Assembly (NCBI RefSeq): GCF_900770955.1 | Contig: NZ_CAAGLX010000013.1 | Location: 1-64,000 of the forward strand | Source: an uncultured Phascolarctobacterium sp. | GTDB taxonomy: Bacteria; Bacillota; Negativicutes; Acidaminococcales; Acidaminococcaceae | Direction: 5' to 3' | Length of the DNA stretch: 64,000 bases | In this document: positions 8,478 to 17,388 of the stretch, one piece after another | Numbering within the stretch: position 1 is the first letter of the stretch | Layout of the letters: every line of letters begins with the position of its first letter | Notes under the pieces: generated by a model | Told to the model about the DNA's origin: nothing | Database searches by the model: none | Seen by the model: only the letters and a program-made list of their open reading frames with translations | Made by a program: the position numbers and the translations under genes

Positions 8478-9698
8478 ATGGCTTTGATAAGAAATTTTCC
8501 GGTGCCGTCTGACAGGATGGCAATAATCAGCACGCTGCTGAATATTGAGGATGCTGTTGTGCTGGAGTATGGTCCCGAAGGAACAACACATTTCAGCATG
8601 AATTTTTTCAATAAGCTGGGGCAGGATTACCCCAACAGACTTTTTACCACCGGTGTAGATGACAGTGATATCGTTATGGGCAGCACCGAGAATCTGGAAA
8701 GAGGTATTTTTGAGCTGGATGCGTTATATTCGCCTAAGGCTATTTTTGTGCTGACTTCTTCTGTAACCTCTATCATCGGTACGGATATCGGGGGAATTTG
8801 CGACAGCCTGCAGAGCAAGGTTCAAAGCAGGCTGATTCCTGTAAATTCCTCCGGTTTGGGCGCTGATTACAGCGCAGGCTTGCGAAAAATATACCTGCAG
8901 CTGGCCGAGCTGTTTGTACAGCCTGCTGTTGTCAAGCAAAGCAAGCGGTATAATATTTTAGGTGCTTCGCCGTTGCATTACAGAGCAGAATCCGATATTT
9001 GCGAAATAGAAAGCCTGTTGCGTGAAGCCTTTGGCTATGAGCTGCTGTATTGCTTTGCAATGAATACGACTACGGAGGCGATTGCCGAGCTTGGCAGCGC
9101 CGAGCTGAATATTATTTTGGCTGCCGAAGCGCTTCCGTGTGCGGAATATCTGCAAAGCGTTACCGGTACGCCTTATGTTTATCTGCCGCCTTACGGCTAT
9201 AGTCAGACGACAGAGTTTTTAAATAGCGTTGCAGCGGTTATAGGCCAGCCGGTTAAGGAAGCTATGCTGCAGCGTTTAGCGGAAAAGAACCGCAGACTGA
9301 AAATGCTTTTAAATTCTCCGCTGTTGAGCAGAACTCCGGGTACAGTATTTTTAAAGGGCGATTATGATACAGTCAAAGGCTTGGGTGACTTTTTCAAGGA
9401 GCTCAGATTTAATATTGCTCATAGCGTGTGTATGCATAAAATAACGGGCGCTGCAGCAGAAGCAGGCATAGAGTACTTTAAGGAAGAGAAGGAATATCTG
9501 CAGCTGCTGAAGGATATTCGTCATTGTCTTGTTATGGCTGATGAGGATACTATTGCCAAGACTGATGCGACAAACCTTAAAATCTGCGTGAGCCACCCAT
9601 GCTTCAGTCACAGGACTATTGCCAAGCATTTGCCGTTCATGGGCGAAAGAGGTGCGGATATGCTTTTTGAGTATATTCAGCAGTACGTGAATATGTAA
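8478..9698 (+). CDS. nitrogenase component 1-like protein, cysteine-free partner subunit (NifK/NifN/BchB-like)
   Basis: 406 aa, paralogous to the upstream protein. The conserved landmarks remain (LEYGPEGTTHF in place of the HGPxGC motif, TSSVTSIIGTDIGGI in place of TTC-x-IGDD), but the three ligand cysteines are replaced (T36 or T37 region, S95, and none near the N-terminus). An aspartate at D12 lies about where the first cysteine is expected. The DPOR partner BchB supplies an aspartate to its cluster, so a similar 3Cys+1Asp site is conceivable (inference). The start is ATG 8478, preceded by GAGGAGA at 8464-8470; it begins 2 nt after the upstream stop, indicating translational coupling and a heteromeric product. 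Confidence 0.77.
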   Translation: MALIRNFPVPSDRMAIISTLLNIEDAVVLEYGPEGTTHFSMNFFNKLGQDYPNRLFTTGVDDSDIVMGSTENLERGIFELDALYSPKAIFVLTSSVTSIIGTDIGGICDSLQSKVQSRLIPVNSSGLGADYSAGLRKIYLQLAELFVQPAVVKQSKRYNILGASPLHYRAESDICEIESLLREAFGYELLYCFAMNTTTEAIAELGSAELNIILAAEALPCAEYLQSVTGTPYVYLPPYGYSQTTEFLNSVAAVIGQPVKEAMLQRLAEKNRRLKMLLNSPLLSRTPGTVFLKGDYDTVKGLGDFFKELRFNIAHSVCMHKITGAAAEAGIEYFKEEKEYLQLLKDIRHCLVMADEDTIAKTDATNLKICVSHPCFSHRTIAKHLPFMGERGADMLFEYIQQYVNM

Positions 9699-9729
9699 CT
9701 TCAATTTCGGTTGATTATTGGCAGACAAA

Positions 9730-9770
9730 AATCCCCTTGGGCTTTCAAGCTCAAGGGGATTAATAATTTT
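9730..9770. terminator. bidirectional terminator between converging genes
   Basis: A long stem (9730-9744 with 9747-9761, one G-U pair) with A/T-rich flanks on both sides separates the nitrogenase-like operon from the converging transporter gene. Confidence 0.8.
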
Positions 9771-9785
9771 CAGGTCAAATTTAAT

Positions 9786-10787
9786 TTAAGCCTTGGCAGG
9801 TTCTGCTTCTGCAGCTTCTTCCTTAGCGTAATCCGGGTCAAATTTCGGATTCAGGTAGTTCTGATAAGCCCATGCCAGCAGAGCACCGGAAATATTGTGC
9901 CATGCGGAGAAAACTGCACCGGGAACGGTTGCGGCAGGCAGAGCGGCAAAGTGTGCTTTTGCCAGGCCGGTTGCCAGACCGGAGTTTTGCATACCAACCT
10001 CGATGGACAGGGCAACTGCCTTTTTCCAGCTGAGACCGGTGAAGCGGGCGATGGCAAAGCCAAGAGCGTAACCGCAGCAGTTATGCAGGATAACTACCAG
10101 CAGAATCAGGCCGGGAGCCTTTAAAATCAGGTCGCGGCTGGCACCGATAACACCGGCGATAATCAGAGAAATTGCAATGGAGGATACAGCCGGCAGATAG
10201 TCGGTTGCTGCTTCGGCCAACTTGGGCAGGAAGGATTTAACAGCCAAACCTAAGCAGATAGGCAGAATAACGATTTGAACGATGCTCCAGAACATGCCTA
10301 CCGGATCGAAGTTAATCTTTTCACCGATAATCATGTAGGTGATGAATGGAGTCAGAATCGGAGAAAGCACAGTGGAAACACTGGTCATGGTTACGGAAAG
10401 TGCAACGTCGCCCTTGGACATAAAGGTGATTACGTTGGAGGAGGTACCGCCGGGGCAGGTGCCTACCAGTACAACGCCGGTAGTCAGTGCCGGGTCCAGA
10501 TTAAAGGCAACGGACAGCAGGTATGCCAGGAAGGGCATTACGAAATACTGAGCGCAGCAGCCGATGAGAATATCGAGCGGGCGTTTCAGTACCAGCGCGA
10601 AGTCCTTCAGGTTCAGCGTGGTGCCCATGCCGAACATTACGATACCGAGCATGCAGCTCAGGACGCTGATGCCGTGCACCTTGCCTAATACCCACAAAAA
10701 GTTCTGCGGCATTGTGAGGCCGAGAACCAGAAAAACGATGGCGATGATGCCAAAGAATTTGCCGATTAAAGCACAAAATTGTTTCAT
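9786..10787 (-). CDS. bile acid:sodium symporter (BASS) family transporter
   Basis: 333 aa inner-membrane protein with about nine hydrophobic segments. Family marks: MFGMGTTLNLKDF after the second segment, GTCPGGTSSNVITF, and SVTMTSVSTVLSPILTPF in the Na+-binding core. Bacterial members carry organic acids such as pantoate, pyruvate, 2-keto acids or bile acids with sodium; the substrate cannot be read here. The start MKQFCALIG (10787) has an AAAGAGG site upstream. The longer ORF from 10844 would add 19 residues without family similarity. It is monocistronic. Confidence 0.88.
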   Translation of the reverse strand: MKQFCALIGKFFGIIAIVFLVLGLTMPQNFLWVLGKVHGISVLSCMLGIVMFGMGTTLNLKDFALVLKRPLDILIGCCAQYFVMPFLAYLLSVAFNLDPALTTGVVLVGTCPGGTSSNVITFMSKGDVALSVTMTSVSTVLSPILTPFITYMIIGEKINFDPVGMFWSIVQIVILPICLGLAVKSFLPKLAEAATDYLPAVSSIAISLIIAGVIGASRDLILKAPGLILLVVILHNCCGYALGFAIARFTGLSWKKAVALSIEVGMQNSGLATGLAKAHFAALPAATVPGAVFSAWHNISGALLAWAYQNYLNPKFDPDYAKEEAAEAEPAKA

Positions 10788-10999
10788 TATGAAATTACCT
10801 CTTTCCCTTAATAAAAAAATAATAATTTTAGAGAGTAGCGGCAATGCTCTCTCCTTTGTCTGTAATGTCCACTATTATAACAAAGACAGAAGAGGAAATA
10901 AAGAGTTGGCTGTAAAAAACTGTAAAAAATTTTAAAAACGGTGGAATTGTGTTATAATGTTAATATAAATTACGAAAAATACGGACGGAGGTACGCTAC

Positions 11000-11617
11000 T
11001 TGTATACTATAAGCAGGGATTACCGCAAAGAAATAGTGATTGAAAAATCACGCTTTATCTGCTCGCTGAAAAAGGTTCACAGCGAAGCAGAGGCTCAGGA
11101 GTTCATTAAGGCCGTAAAAAAAGAGTTCTGGGATGCAACGCACAACTGCTCCGCCTATATCGTGGATGACCTGGCACAGCGCTCCAGTGACGATGGCGAG
11201 CCGAGCGGTACTGCCGGTATTCCTATGCTGGAGGTGCTGCGTAAGAACGGACTGACGGAAACAGCAGCCGTGGTGACACGTTACTTCGGAGGCATTAAGC
11301 TAGGCGCAGGCGGACTTGTGCGCGCTTACAGCGGCAGCGTGGCAGGCGCGGTGAAGGAAGTTGGCCTGGCGCAGAAAATTTTGTTGGGCTATTACAGCTT
11401 TTTATATGATGTGAACAGTGTCGGACGCATTCTGAACGTGCTTTATCAGCAGCAGCTTTTTGAGATTGCCGATGTGCAGTATGACCTGCGCGCAAAGGTT
11501 ATCCTCAAAATGCGCGCGGAGCAAAAGTCAGAGGCCGAGGCTTGGCTGACAGAGAACCTCAATCAGCAGATAGAGCTGGAGCAGGAGGGCACAGAGTTCG
11601 CTGAGGTGGCGCTGTAG
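11000..11617 (+). CDS. YigZ/IMPACT-family protein
   Basis: 205 aa with a TTG start (11000) placed 8 nt after GGAGG at 10987-10991. The N-terminal UPF0029/Impact domain holds the family block GEPSGTAGIPMLEVL and VVTRYFGGIKLGAGGLVRAYS; the C-terminal ~60 residues form the ferredoxin-like DUF1949-type domain. The bacterial role is poorly known, with suggested links to translation stress. It is monocistronic, with its own terminator. Confidence 0.92.
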   Translation: MYTISRDYRKEIVIEKSRFICSLKKVHSEAEAQEFIKAVKKEFWDATHNCSAYIVDDLAQRSSDDGEPSGTAGIPMLEVLRKNGLTETAAVVTRYFGGIKLGAGGLVRAYSGSVAGAVKEVGLAQKILLGYYSFLYDVNSVGRILNVLYQQQLFEIADVQYDLRAKVILKMRAEQKSEAEAWLTENLNQQIELEQEGTEFAEVAL

Positions 11618-11640
11618 CTTTTAATAGGAAAAACTATACG

Positions 11641-11687
11641 AACAATCTCCCTTAGGCTATTGCTTGCGGGAGGTTGTTTTTGTTTTA
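11641..11687 (+). terminator. terminator after the YigZ gene
   Basis: An 11-bp stem (11641-11651 with 11668-11678) is followed by a T-run. Confidence 0.85.
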
Positions 11688-11781
11688 GCATTGATACTGT
11701 TCAAATAAAAAGCTTTCAGCTTTGTAGCAAATAATGTATAATAATATGAATGAAAAGATTACTGACAGGAGGTAGAAGCGA

Positions 11782-13137
11782 GTGATTGAAGAAAGAGTGC
11801 CACCGCAAAATATAGAAGCGGAGCAGGCTGTGCTTGGCGCGATGCTGATTGATAAAGAAGCTATTGCCAAGGCGACCGAAGTGCTGTCGGCGGATGATTT
11901 TTACCGCGAAGCGCATCGCGTTATCTTTAGTGCGATGCTGGAGCTTTATAATAAAAATGAAGCAGTAGATATGGTTACTGTTACGGAAATCCTCAAGCGT
12001 GACAATAAGCTGGAGGACATCGGCGGCATTGCCTACATCACCAGTCTGGCGAATGTGGTGCTGACGGCGGCCAACGTCAAATACCATGCGGATATTGTTG
12101 CCGAAAAATCGGTTCTGCGTCAGCTTGTGCGCGTTTCTACCGAAATTGCGGCCATGGGTTATGAGGCCAATGAGGATGTCGGTACGCTGCTGGATACAGC
12201 GGAAAGCCGCATTCTGGAGATTTCCAACCGCAAGAAAAAGACGGATTTTACAGCGATTAACGATGTATTGATGGACAGCGTGCAGAGCATCGAAAGTCTG
12301 CTGCAGAACAAGGGCGGTCTTACAGGTCTACCTGCAGGCTTTGCGGATTTGGACAAGCTGACGAGCGGTCTGCATCCTTCCGATTTTATTATTCTGGCAG
12401 CGCGTCCTTCTATGGGTAAAACTGCGCTGGCGCTGAACATTGTGCAGAACGTAGCGCTGCGTGCGCACAAAGTCATCGGCGGTGAACCGCGCAGTGTAGC
12501 CTTCTTCAGCCTGGAAATGAGCAAGGAGCAGCTGGTTAACCGTATGCTGTGCGCCGAAGCAGGCATCGACAGCCAGCGCCTGCGTGTAGGCGAGATGCAT
12601 GACGAGGACTGGACGCACCTTTGGGATGCCTGCGATACGATGAGCCGTGCGAAAATCTATATTGATGATACGGCGGGCATTACGGCGATGGATATGCGCA
12701 GCCGTGCGCGCCGCCTGAAGGCAGAGCATGGTCTGGATTTGATTGTAGTCGATTACCTGCAGCTGATGCAGGGCAGCGGCAAGCGCAATTATTCCGGCGA
12801 CCGTCAGCAGGAGGTTTCGGAAATTTCCCGCTCACTGAAGGCTTTGGCGCGTGAGCTGGATGTGCCGGTACTGGCGCTGTCACAGCTGAGCCGTAGTGTT
12901 GAATCGCGTCAGGTTAAGCGTCCCATGCTCAGTGACCTGCGTGAATCCGGTTCTCTGGAGCAGGATGCGGATATCGTAGCATTCCTGTACCGCGAGGATT
13001 ACTACAATCCGGAAACGGAAAACAAGCATACCGAGCTGATTATAGCCAAGCACCGTAACGGTCCGGTTGATACTGTTAATCTGTTCTTCCAGAAGCAGTT
13101 CACCAAATTTGTCGGCTTTACGAAGCGCGAAAGCTGA
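11782..13137 (+). CDS. dnaB: replicative DNA helicase DnaB
   Basis: 451 aa, full length. It has the N-terminal primase-interacting domain (VPPQNIEAEQAVLGAML), a linker, then the RecA-like motor with Walker A ARPSMGKTALALNI, Walker B LDLIVVDYLQLM and the arginine-finger region LSQLSRSVESR followed by SDLRESGSLEQDAD. The hexamer unwinds DNA at the replication fork. The GTG start (11782) lies 9 nt after AGGAGG at 11767-11772. No intein is present. Confidence 0.97.
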   Translation: MIEERVPPQNIEAEQAVLGAMLIDKEAIAKATEVLSADDFYREAHRVIFSAMLELYNKNEAVDMVTVTEILKRDNKLEDIGGIAYITSLANVVLTAANVKYHADIVAEKSVLRQLVRVSTEIAAMGYEANEDVGTLLDTAESRILEISNRKKKTDFTAINDVLMDSVQSIESLLQNKGGLTGLPAGFADLDKLTSGLHPSDFIILAARPSMGKTALALNIVQNVALRAHKVIGGEPRSVAFFSLEMSKEQLVNRMLCAEAGIDSQRLRVGEMHDEDWTHLWDACDTMSRAKIYIDDTAGITAMDMRSRARRLKAEHGLDLIVVDYLQLMQGSGKRNYSGDRQQEVSEISRSLKALARELDVPVLALSQLSRSVESRQVKRPMLSDLRESGSLEQDADIVAFLYREDYYNPETENKHTELIIAKHRNGPVDTVNLFFQKQFTKFVGFTKRES

Positions 13138-13160
13138 GAATAGAATACAGCGATATAATA

Positions 13161-13195
13161 AAAGTCCCGGGATTTTAACATCTCGGGACTTTTTG
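13161..13195 (+). terminator. terminator of dnaB
   Basis: A 13-bp stem (13161-13173 with 13180-13192, one G-U pair) ends in TTTTT. Confidence 0.9.
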
Positions 13196-13350
13196 AGTAT
13201 TGCATGGAGCATTGCCTGAAGGGGGTTAAAAGCGTGAAATTTATTCTCTTGGCAAAAGATTTTTTCTGATAAGTGTAAAAAAGCTTACAAGGAAGCTGCG
13301 AAGAAAAACCGAATATTTTACCTAAAATCAACAAAAAATGTTCATAAAGC

Positions 13351-13379
13351 TTGCGATAAGACGCGGAAAATGATATGAT
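13351..13379 (+). promoter_or_regulatory. predicted sigma-A promoter of purB-purA
   Basis: TTGCGA (13351-13356) and TATGAT (13374-13379) are 17 bp apart, about 95 nt upstream of purB. Confidence 0.6.
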
Positions 13380-13405
13380 ATTTATGCAACAAAGTGTAGT
13401 GAAGA

Positions 13406-13442
13406 ATCTGAAGGTAATATCTGTGGCTTTCAGATGTTTTTT
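13406..13442 (+). promoter_or_regulatory. attenuator-like hairpin in the purB leader
   Basis: ATCTGAA (13406-13412) pairs with TTCAGAT (13429-13435) and is followed by GTTTTTT, all within the 5' leader after the predicted promoter and 33 nt before the start codon. It could terminate or be bypassed. I see no purine riboswitch aptamer. Confidence 0.45.
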
Positions 13443-13475
13443 CATGAATAAAATTGTCTTGGGAGGCATACAAAA

Positions 13476-14768
13476 ATGATTGATCGTTATACTCATCCTG
13501 AAATGGGTAATATCTGGACACTCGAAAATGAATTCCGTACCATGCTGAAGGTAGAAATTCTGGCTTGCGAGGCTATGAACAAACTGGGCATTGTGCCTGA
13601 CGAAGCGCTGAAGGATATTCAGACGAAGGCTGACTTCCGTCTGGACCGCATTAAGGAAATTGAAGCAGTTACCAACCATGATGTTATTGCTTTCCTGACC
13701 AATGTGGCTGAGTATGTAGGCGATGCGTCCAAATACATTCACAAAGGCCTGACCTCCAGTGACGTAAAGGATACTGCACTGTGCTATATGACTGTACAAT
13801 CCGCAGACCTGATTATGCGTCATCTGGTAAACTTCCATGAAATTCTGCGCCGTCGTGCCGCTGAATTCAAATATACAGTTATGATCGGCCGTACTCACGG
13901 CATCCACGCAGAACCGATGACCTTCGGTATGAAATTCCTGCTGTGGTCCGCTGAAATCGAGCGTGACATTGAACGTCTGAAACAAGCGCGTGAAATGATG
14001 GCAGTCGGCAAGCTGTCCGGTGCTGTAGGCACTTACTCCAACATCGATCCGTTTGTAGAAAAATATGTCTGCGAAAAGCTGGAGCTCACTCCGGTACGCC
14101 TGGCAACCCAGGTTATCCAACGTGACCGTCATGCACATTTCATGACTACTCTGGCAATCATCGGTTCCTCTCTGGATAAGATGGCAACCGAAATCCGTAA
14201 CCTGCAGCGTACCGATATCCGTGAAGCTGAAGAATATTTTGCACCCGGCCAAAAGGGTTCTTCCGCTATGCCGCATAAACGTAATCCTATCACCTGCGAA
14301 AAGGTTTCCGGTATGGCTCGCCTGCTGCGCGGCTATGCAGTAGCAGCTCTGGAGGATGTAACCCTGTGGCATGAACGCGATATCTCCCATTCTTCCGTAG
14401 AACGCGTTATTCTGCCGGACGCAACTATTGCTCTGGACCATATGCTGCGTAAATTCTCCAACATCATCGACAAGCTGCTGGTATATCCTGATGCAATGAT
14501 TGCCAACATGAACAAAACCGGCGGCCTGATTTTCAGCCAAAACCTGCTGATTGCTCTGGTTACCAAAGGCGTACTGCGTGAGGACGCTTACAAATGGGTA
14601 CAACGCAACGCTATGGCACGTTGGCTGCAAGGCGCTGACTTCAAGACCAATGTTGAAGCTGACCCGGATATCAAGAAATATCTGACCGACGAAGAGGTTG
14701 AGCATTGCTTCGATCCGAAACCGATGCTGCGCCACGTTGACGAGATTTTTGCTAGATTTGGTTTATAA
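13476..14768 (+). CDS. purB: adenylosuccinate lyase
   Basis: 430 aa, cytoplasmic homotetramer. It acts twice in purine synthesis: it releases fumarate from SAICAR and from adenylosuccinate. The superfamily signature GSSAMPHKRNPI (about residue 263) is intact and TSSDVKDTA and GRTHGIHAEPMTFG are present as the other active-site blocks. GGGAGG precedes the ATG. The purA gene follows after 22 nt; together they make AMP from IMP. Confidence 0.97.
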   Translation: MIDRYTHPEMGNIWTLENEFRTMLKVEILACEAMNKLGIVPDEALKDIQTKADFRLDRIKEIEAVTNHDVIAFLTNVAEYVGDASKYIHKGLTSSDVKDTALCYMTVQSADLIMRHLVNFHEILRRRAAEFKYTVMIGRTHGIHAEPMTFGMKFLLWSAEIERDIERLKQAREMMAVGKLSGAVGTYSNIDPFVEKYVCEKLELTPVRLATQVIQRDRHAHFMTTLAIIGSSLDKMATEIRNLQRTDIREAEEYFAPGQKGSSAMPHKRNPITCEKVSGMARLLRGYAVAALEDVTLWHERDISHSSVERVILPDATIALDHMLRKFSNIIDKLLVYPDAMIANMNKTGGLIFSQNLLIALVTKGVLREDAYKWVQRNAMARWLQGADFKTNVEADPDIKKYLTDEEVEHCFDPKPMLRHVDEIFARFGL

Positions 14769-14790
14769 TTTTGATAAGGAGTGACTGCTA

Positions 14791-16080
14791 ATGTCATCTG
14801 TTGTAGTTTTAGGCGCCCAATGGGGCGATGAGGGTAAAGGTAAAATTGTTGACTATTTGGCGCAAAAGGCTGACGCTGTAGTTCGTTACAGCGGCGGCTC
14901 CAATGCAGGCCATACCGTTGTAGTTAACAACATTAATTATAAGCTGCGTCTGCTGCCCTCCGGCGTACTGTTCAATGATAAGACTAACGTTCTGGGCAAT
15001 GGCGTTGTAATCAACCCCGGCGTTGTGTTGGCTGAAATCGCCGGCATGAAGGAAAAGGGCATTGATTGCAGCAATCTGGTTATCTCTGACCGTGCACACG
15101 TTGTTCTGCCGTATCATCAACGTCTTGATGAGCTGCAGGAGGAAGCACTGGGCAATCACAAAATCGGCACCACCAAAGGCGGCATCGGCCCCTGCTACAT
15201 GGATAAGGTTGCTCGTGTAGGCATCCGTATCTGCGATTTGATGGAGCCCGAAACCTTTGCTGATAAGCTGAAGGTTAATCTGGAAGCAAAAAATGCTATT
15301 ATCACCAAAATTTACGGTGCAGAACCGTTTGACTATGATACCGTACTGAAGGAATATCTGGCTTATGCAGAAGAGCTGCGTCCGTACGTTGCCGATACCG
15401 GTGTTGTTATGGATGAGCTGTTCAACGCCGGCAAAAACGTTCTGTTTGAAGGCGCACAGGCTACCTTCCTCGATATCGACCATGGTACCTATCCGTATGT
15501 TACTAGCTCCAACCCGACTGCAGGTAATGCCTGCACCGGCAGTGGCGTAGGTCCCCGCTTCATCGACCATGTTGTCGGCGTAGTTAAGGCTTATACCACC
15601 CGCGTTGGTGAAGGCCCCTTCATCACCGAGCTGCTGGATACCGACGGCCCCGGCAACCAAATCCGCGAAACCGGCCATGAATACGGCACCGTAACCGGTC
15701 GTCCGCGTCGCTGCGGCTGGCTGGATGCTTTCATGCTGCGTTACAGCGCACGCCTGAACAGCCTGGATTATCTGGCAATTACCCGTCTGGATATCCTCGA
15801 CCAAATGCCGAAGATTAAAATGTGCGTTGGCTACAAGATTGGCGATGAGGTTCTCAAACGCATTCCTGCAAGCCTGAACGTTCTGGCTAAGGTTGAGCCG
15901 ATTTTCGAAGAGTTCGACGGTTGGATGACCGATATCAGCGGCATCCGCAACTATGACGAGCTGCCGGAAAACGCTAAGAAATATCTGGCTAAAATCAGCG
16001 AGGTATCCGGTGTTGAACTGGGTATTATCTCCGTTGGTCCTAACCGCGAGCAGACTATCGTTCTGAAAGAGCTGCTGTAA
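14791..16080 (+). CDS. purA: adenylosuccinate synthetase
   Basis: 429 aa. It joins aspartate to IMP using GTP. The N-terminal GAQWGDEGKGK P-loop variant with catalytic Asp and Lys, the NAGHTVV block with its histidine, GIGPCYMDK and the late TTRVGEGPF loop are all intact. It is co-transcribed with purB, so AMP formation from IMP is under one promoter. Confidence 0.97.
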   Translation: MSSVVVLGAQWGDEGKGKIVDYLAQKADAVVRYSGGSNAGHTVVVNNINYKLRLLPSGVLFNDKTNVLGNGVVINPGVVLAEIAGMKEKGIDCSNLVISDRAHVVLPYHQRLDELQEEALGNHKIGTTKGGIGPCYMDKVARVGIRICDLMEPETFADKLKVNLEAKNAIITKIYGAEPFDYDTVLKEYLAYAEELRPYVADTGVVMDELFNAGKNVLFEGAQATFLDIDHGTYPYVTSSNPTAGNACTGSGVGPRFIDHVVGVVKAYTTRVGEGPFITELLDTDGPGNQIRETGHEYGTVTGRPRRCGWLDAFMLRYSARLNSLDYLAITRLDILDQMPKIKMCVGYKIGDEVLKRIPASLNVLAKVEPIFEEFDGWMTDISGIRNYDELPENAKKYLAKISEVSGVELGIISVGPNREQTIVLKELL

Positions 16081-16123
16081 GCTTAGGCTGCTGAAAAAAC
16101 AGCAAAAATATTTTAAAAAATAC

Positions 16124-16152
16124 TTGACTTTCCTTGCGTTAGTCTGTATACT
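16124..16152 (+). promoter_or_regulatory. strong promoter for the tRNA-Lys gene
   Basis: TTGACT (16124-16129) and TATACT (16147-16152) with 17-bp spacing, about 30 nt before the tRNA 5' end. Confidence 0.75.
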
Positions 16153-16181
16153 ATTAATGTTGCTAATTTATGGTGACAAAT

Positions 16182-16257
16182 GATTCACTAGCTCAGTTGG
16201 TAGAGCACCTGACTTTTAATCAGGGTGTCCCGAGTTCGAGTCTCGGGTGGATCACCA
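16182..16257 (+). tRNA. tRNA-Lys (anticodon TTT)
   Basis: 76 nt with an encoded CCA. The acceptor stem GATTCAC pairs with GTGGATC, the D-arm is GCTC...GAGC, the anticodon stem CCTGA/TCAGG holds the loop CTTTTAA, and the T-loop TTCGAGT sits on a CCGAG/CTCGG stem. It has its own promoter and terminator. Confidence 0.97.
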
Positions 16258-16267
16258 ACGAAAATAT

Positions 16268-16297
16268 GCCGTTCTTCGAAAGAAGAACGGCTTTTTT
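16268..16297 (+). terminator. terminator of the tRNA gene
   Basis: A 10-bp stem (16268-16277 with 16282-16291, loop GAAA) is followed by six T. Confidence 0.92.
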
Positions 16298-16427
16298 GTA
16301 TTTGCGGATACAAATTCCGGCAAAACAGAATATGGTCCTGAAAATTTCTTCCTTGCTAATCAATTCCTGCGGTAGTAATATGTAAGTGATAAGCAACGAT
16401 TTTACAGACTTTTTTGGAGGTGCTTTG

Positions 16428-17381
16428 ATGAAAATAGTAGTTATGGAGCCGTTAGGCGTAAAGATGGAACAGATAAATGCACTGGTAGCGCCGCTGCAGG
16501 CTGCAGGCCATGATTTCGTTTATTATACCGCAAAGGAAACAGACCAGACGAAGCTGCTGGCGCGTGTGCAGCAGGCCGATATTATCATGCTGGTCAACCA
16601 GCCGCTGAGTGCGGATATTATCAACGCCTGCCCTAATTTGAAAATGCTTTCCGTGGCTTTTACCGGAGTAGACCACATTGCGCTGGCTGCCTGCCGTGAG
16701 CGCGGAATTTTAGTGTGCAATGCCGCAGGCTATTCCACCAATGCGGTAGCAGAGCTGACCTTCGGTTTGGCTATCAGCGTTATCCGCAACATCGTTCCTT
16801 GTGATGCACGCTGCCGTCAGGCAGGAACGAAGGATGGCCTGGTAGGCTTTGAGCTTTTTGGCAAGACCTTCGGCGTAGTCGGCACCGGTGCGATTGGCAG
16901 CAGAGTGGCGAGGATTGCTGCTGCCTTCGGCTGCAGGGTGCTGGCCTACAGCCGTACCCCAAAGGCAGAGCTGCAGGCTGACGGTGTAAGCTATGTAAGT
17001 CTGGATGAGCTTTTGGCTGCCAGCGATTTTGTCAGCCTGCATGTGCCGCTGACGGACGCAACCCGCGGACTGATTAATGCCGAGGCTATTGCGAAGATGA
17101 AGCCGACTGCCGTACTGCTGAATACTGCGCGCGGTCATGTTGTGGACAGCGAGGCGCTGGCACAGGCGCTGAACGAAGGAAGTTTGGCGGGCGCAGGCAT
17201 TGATGTGTTTGAGGGCGAGCCGCCGATTGCACCGGAGCATCCTCTGTGCCATGCGAAGAACACCGTGCTGACACCGCACGTGGCCTTCGCCAGCGCCGAA
17301 GCACTGGCTGCACGTGCCGATATCGTTTTTGCCAACATCGAAAAATGGCTGGCAGGAGCACCGCAGAACGTAATTAAGTAA
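16428..17381 (+). CDS. D-isomer-specific 2-hydroxyacid dehydrogenase
   Basis: 317 aa. The Rossmann motif GTGAIGSRVARIAA sits mid-protein. Catalytic landmarks follow: LLNTARGHVVD with the substrate arginine, DVFEGEPP with the glutamate and NTVLTPHVAF with the histidine. It should interconvert a 2-keto acid and a D-2-hydroxy acid with NAD(P)H; phosphoglycerate, hydroxypyruvate and D-lactate-type substrates are all possible. ATG 16428 follows GGAGG at 16416-16420. The next gene starts 7 nt after its stop, so a STAND regulator is probably co-transcribed. Confidence 0.88.
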   Translation: MKIVVMEPLGVKMEQINALVAPLQAAGHDFVYYTAKETDQTKLLARVQQADIIMLVNQPLSADIINACPNLKMLSVAFTGVDHIALAACRERGILVCNAAGYSTNAVAELTFGLAISVIRNIVPCDARCRQAGTKDGLVGFELFGKTFGVVGTGAIGSRVARIAAAFGCRVLAYSRTPKAELQADGVSYVSLDELLAASDFVSLHVPLTDATRGLINAEAIAKMKPTAVLLNTARGHVVDSEALAQALNEGSLAGAGIDVFEGEPPIAPEHPLCHAKNTVLTPHVAFASAEALAARADIVFANIEKWLAGAPQNVIK

Positions 17382-17388
17382 AAACACT

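Noticed and set aside
7189..9698. Genuine nitrogenase (nitrogen fixation)
   Set aside because: No NifH, NifB or FeMo-cofactor genes, and the second subunit lacks all three cluster cysteines.
13200..13475. Purine riboswitch before purB
   Set aside because: I do not find the conserved three-way junction sequence; only a simple hairpin is present.
13002..14735. 577-residue minus-strand frame across purB
   Set aside because: It is the antisense frame of an unambiguous purB gene; its composition reflects the complement of that coding sequence.
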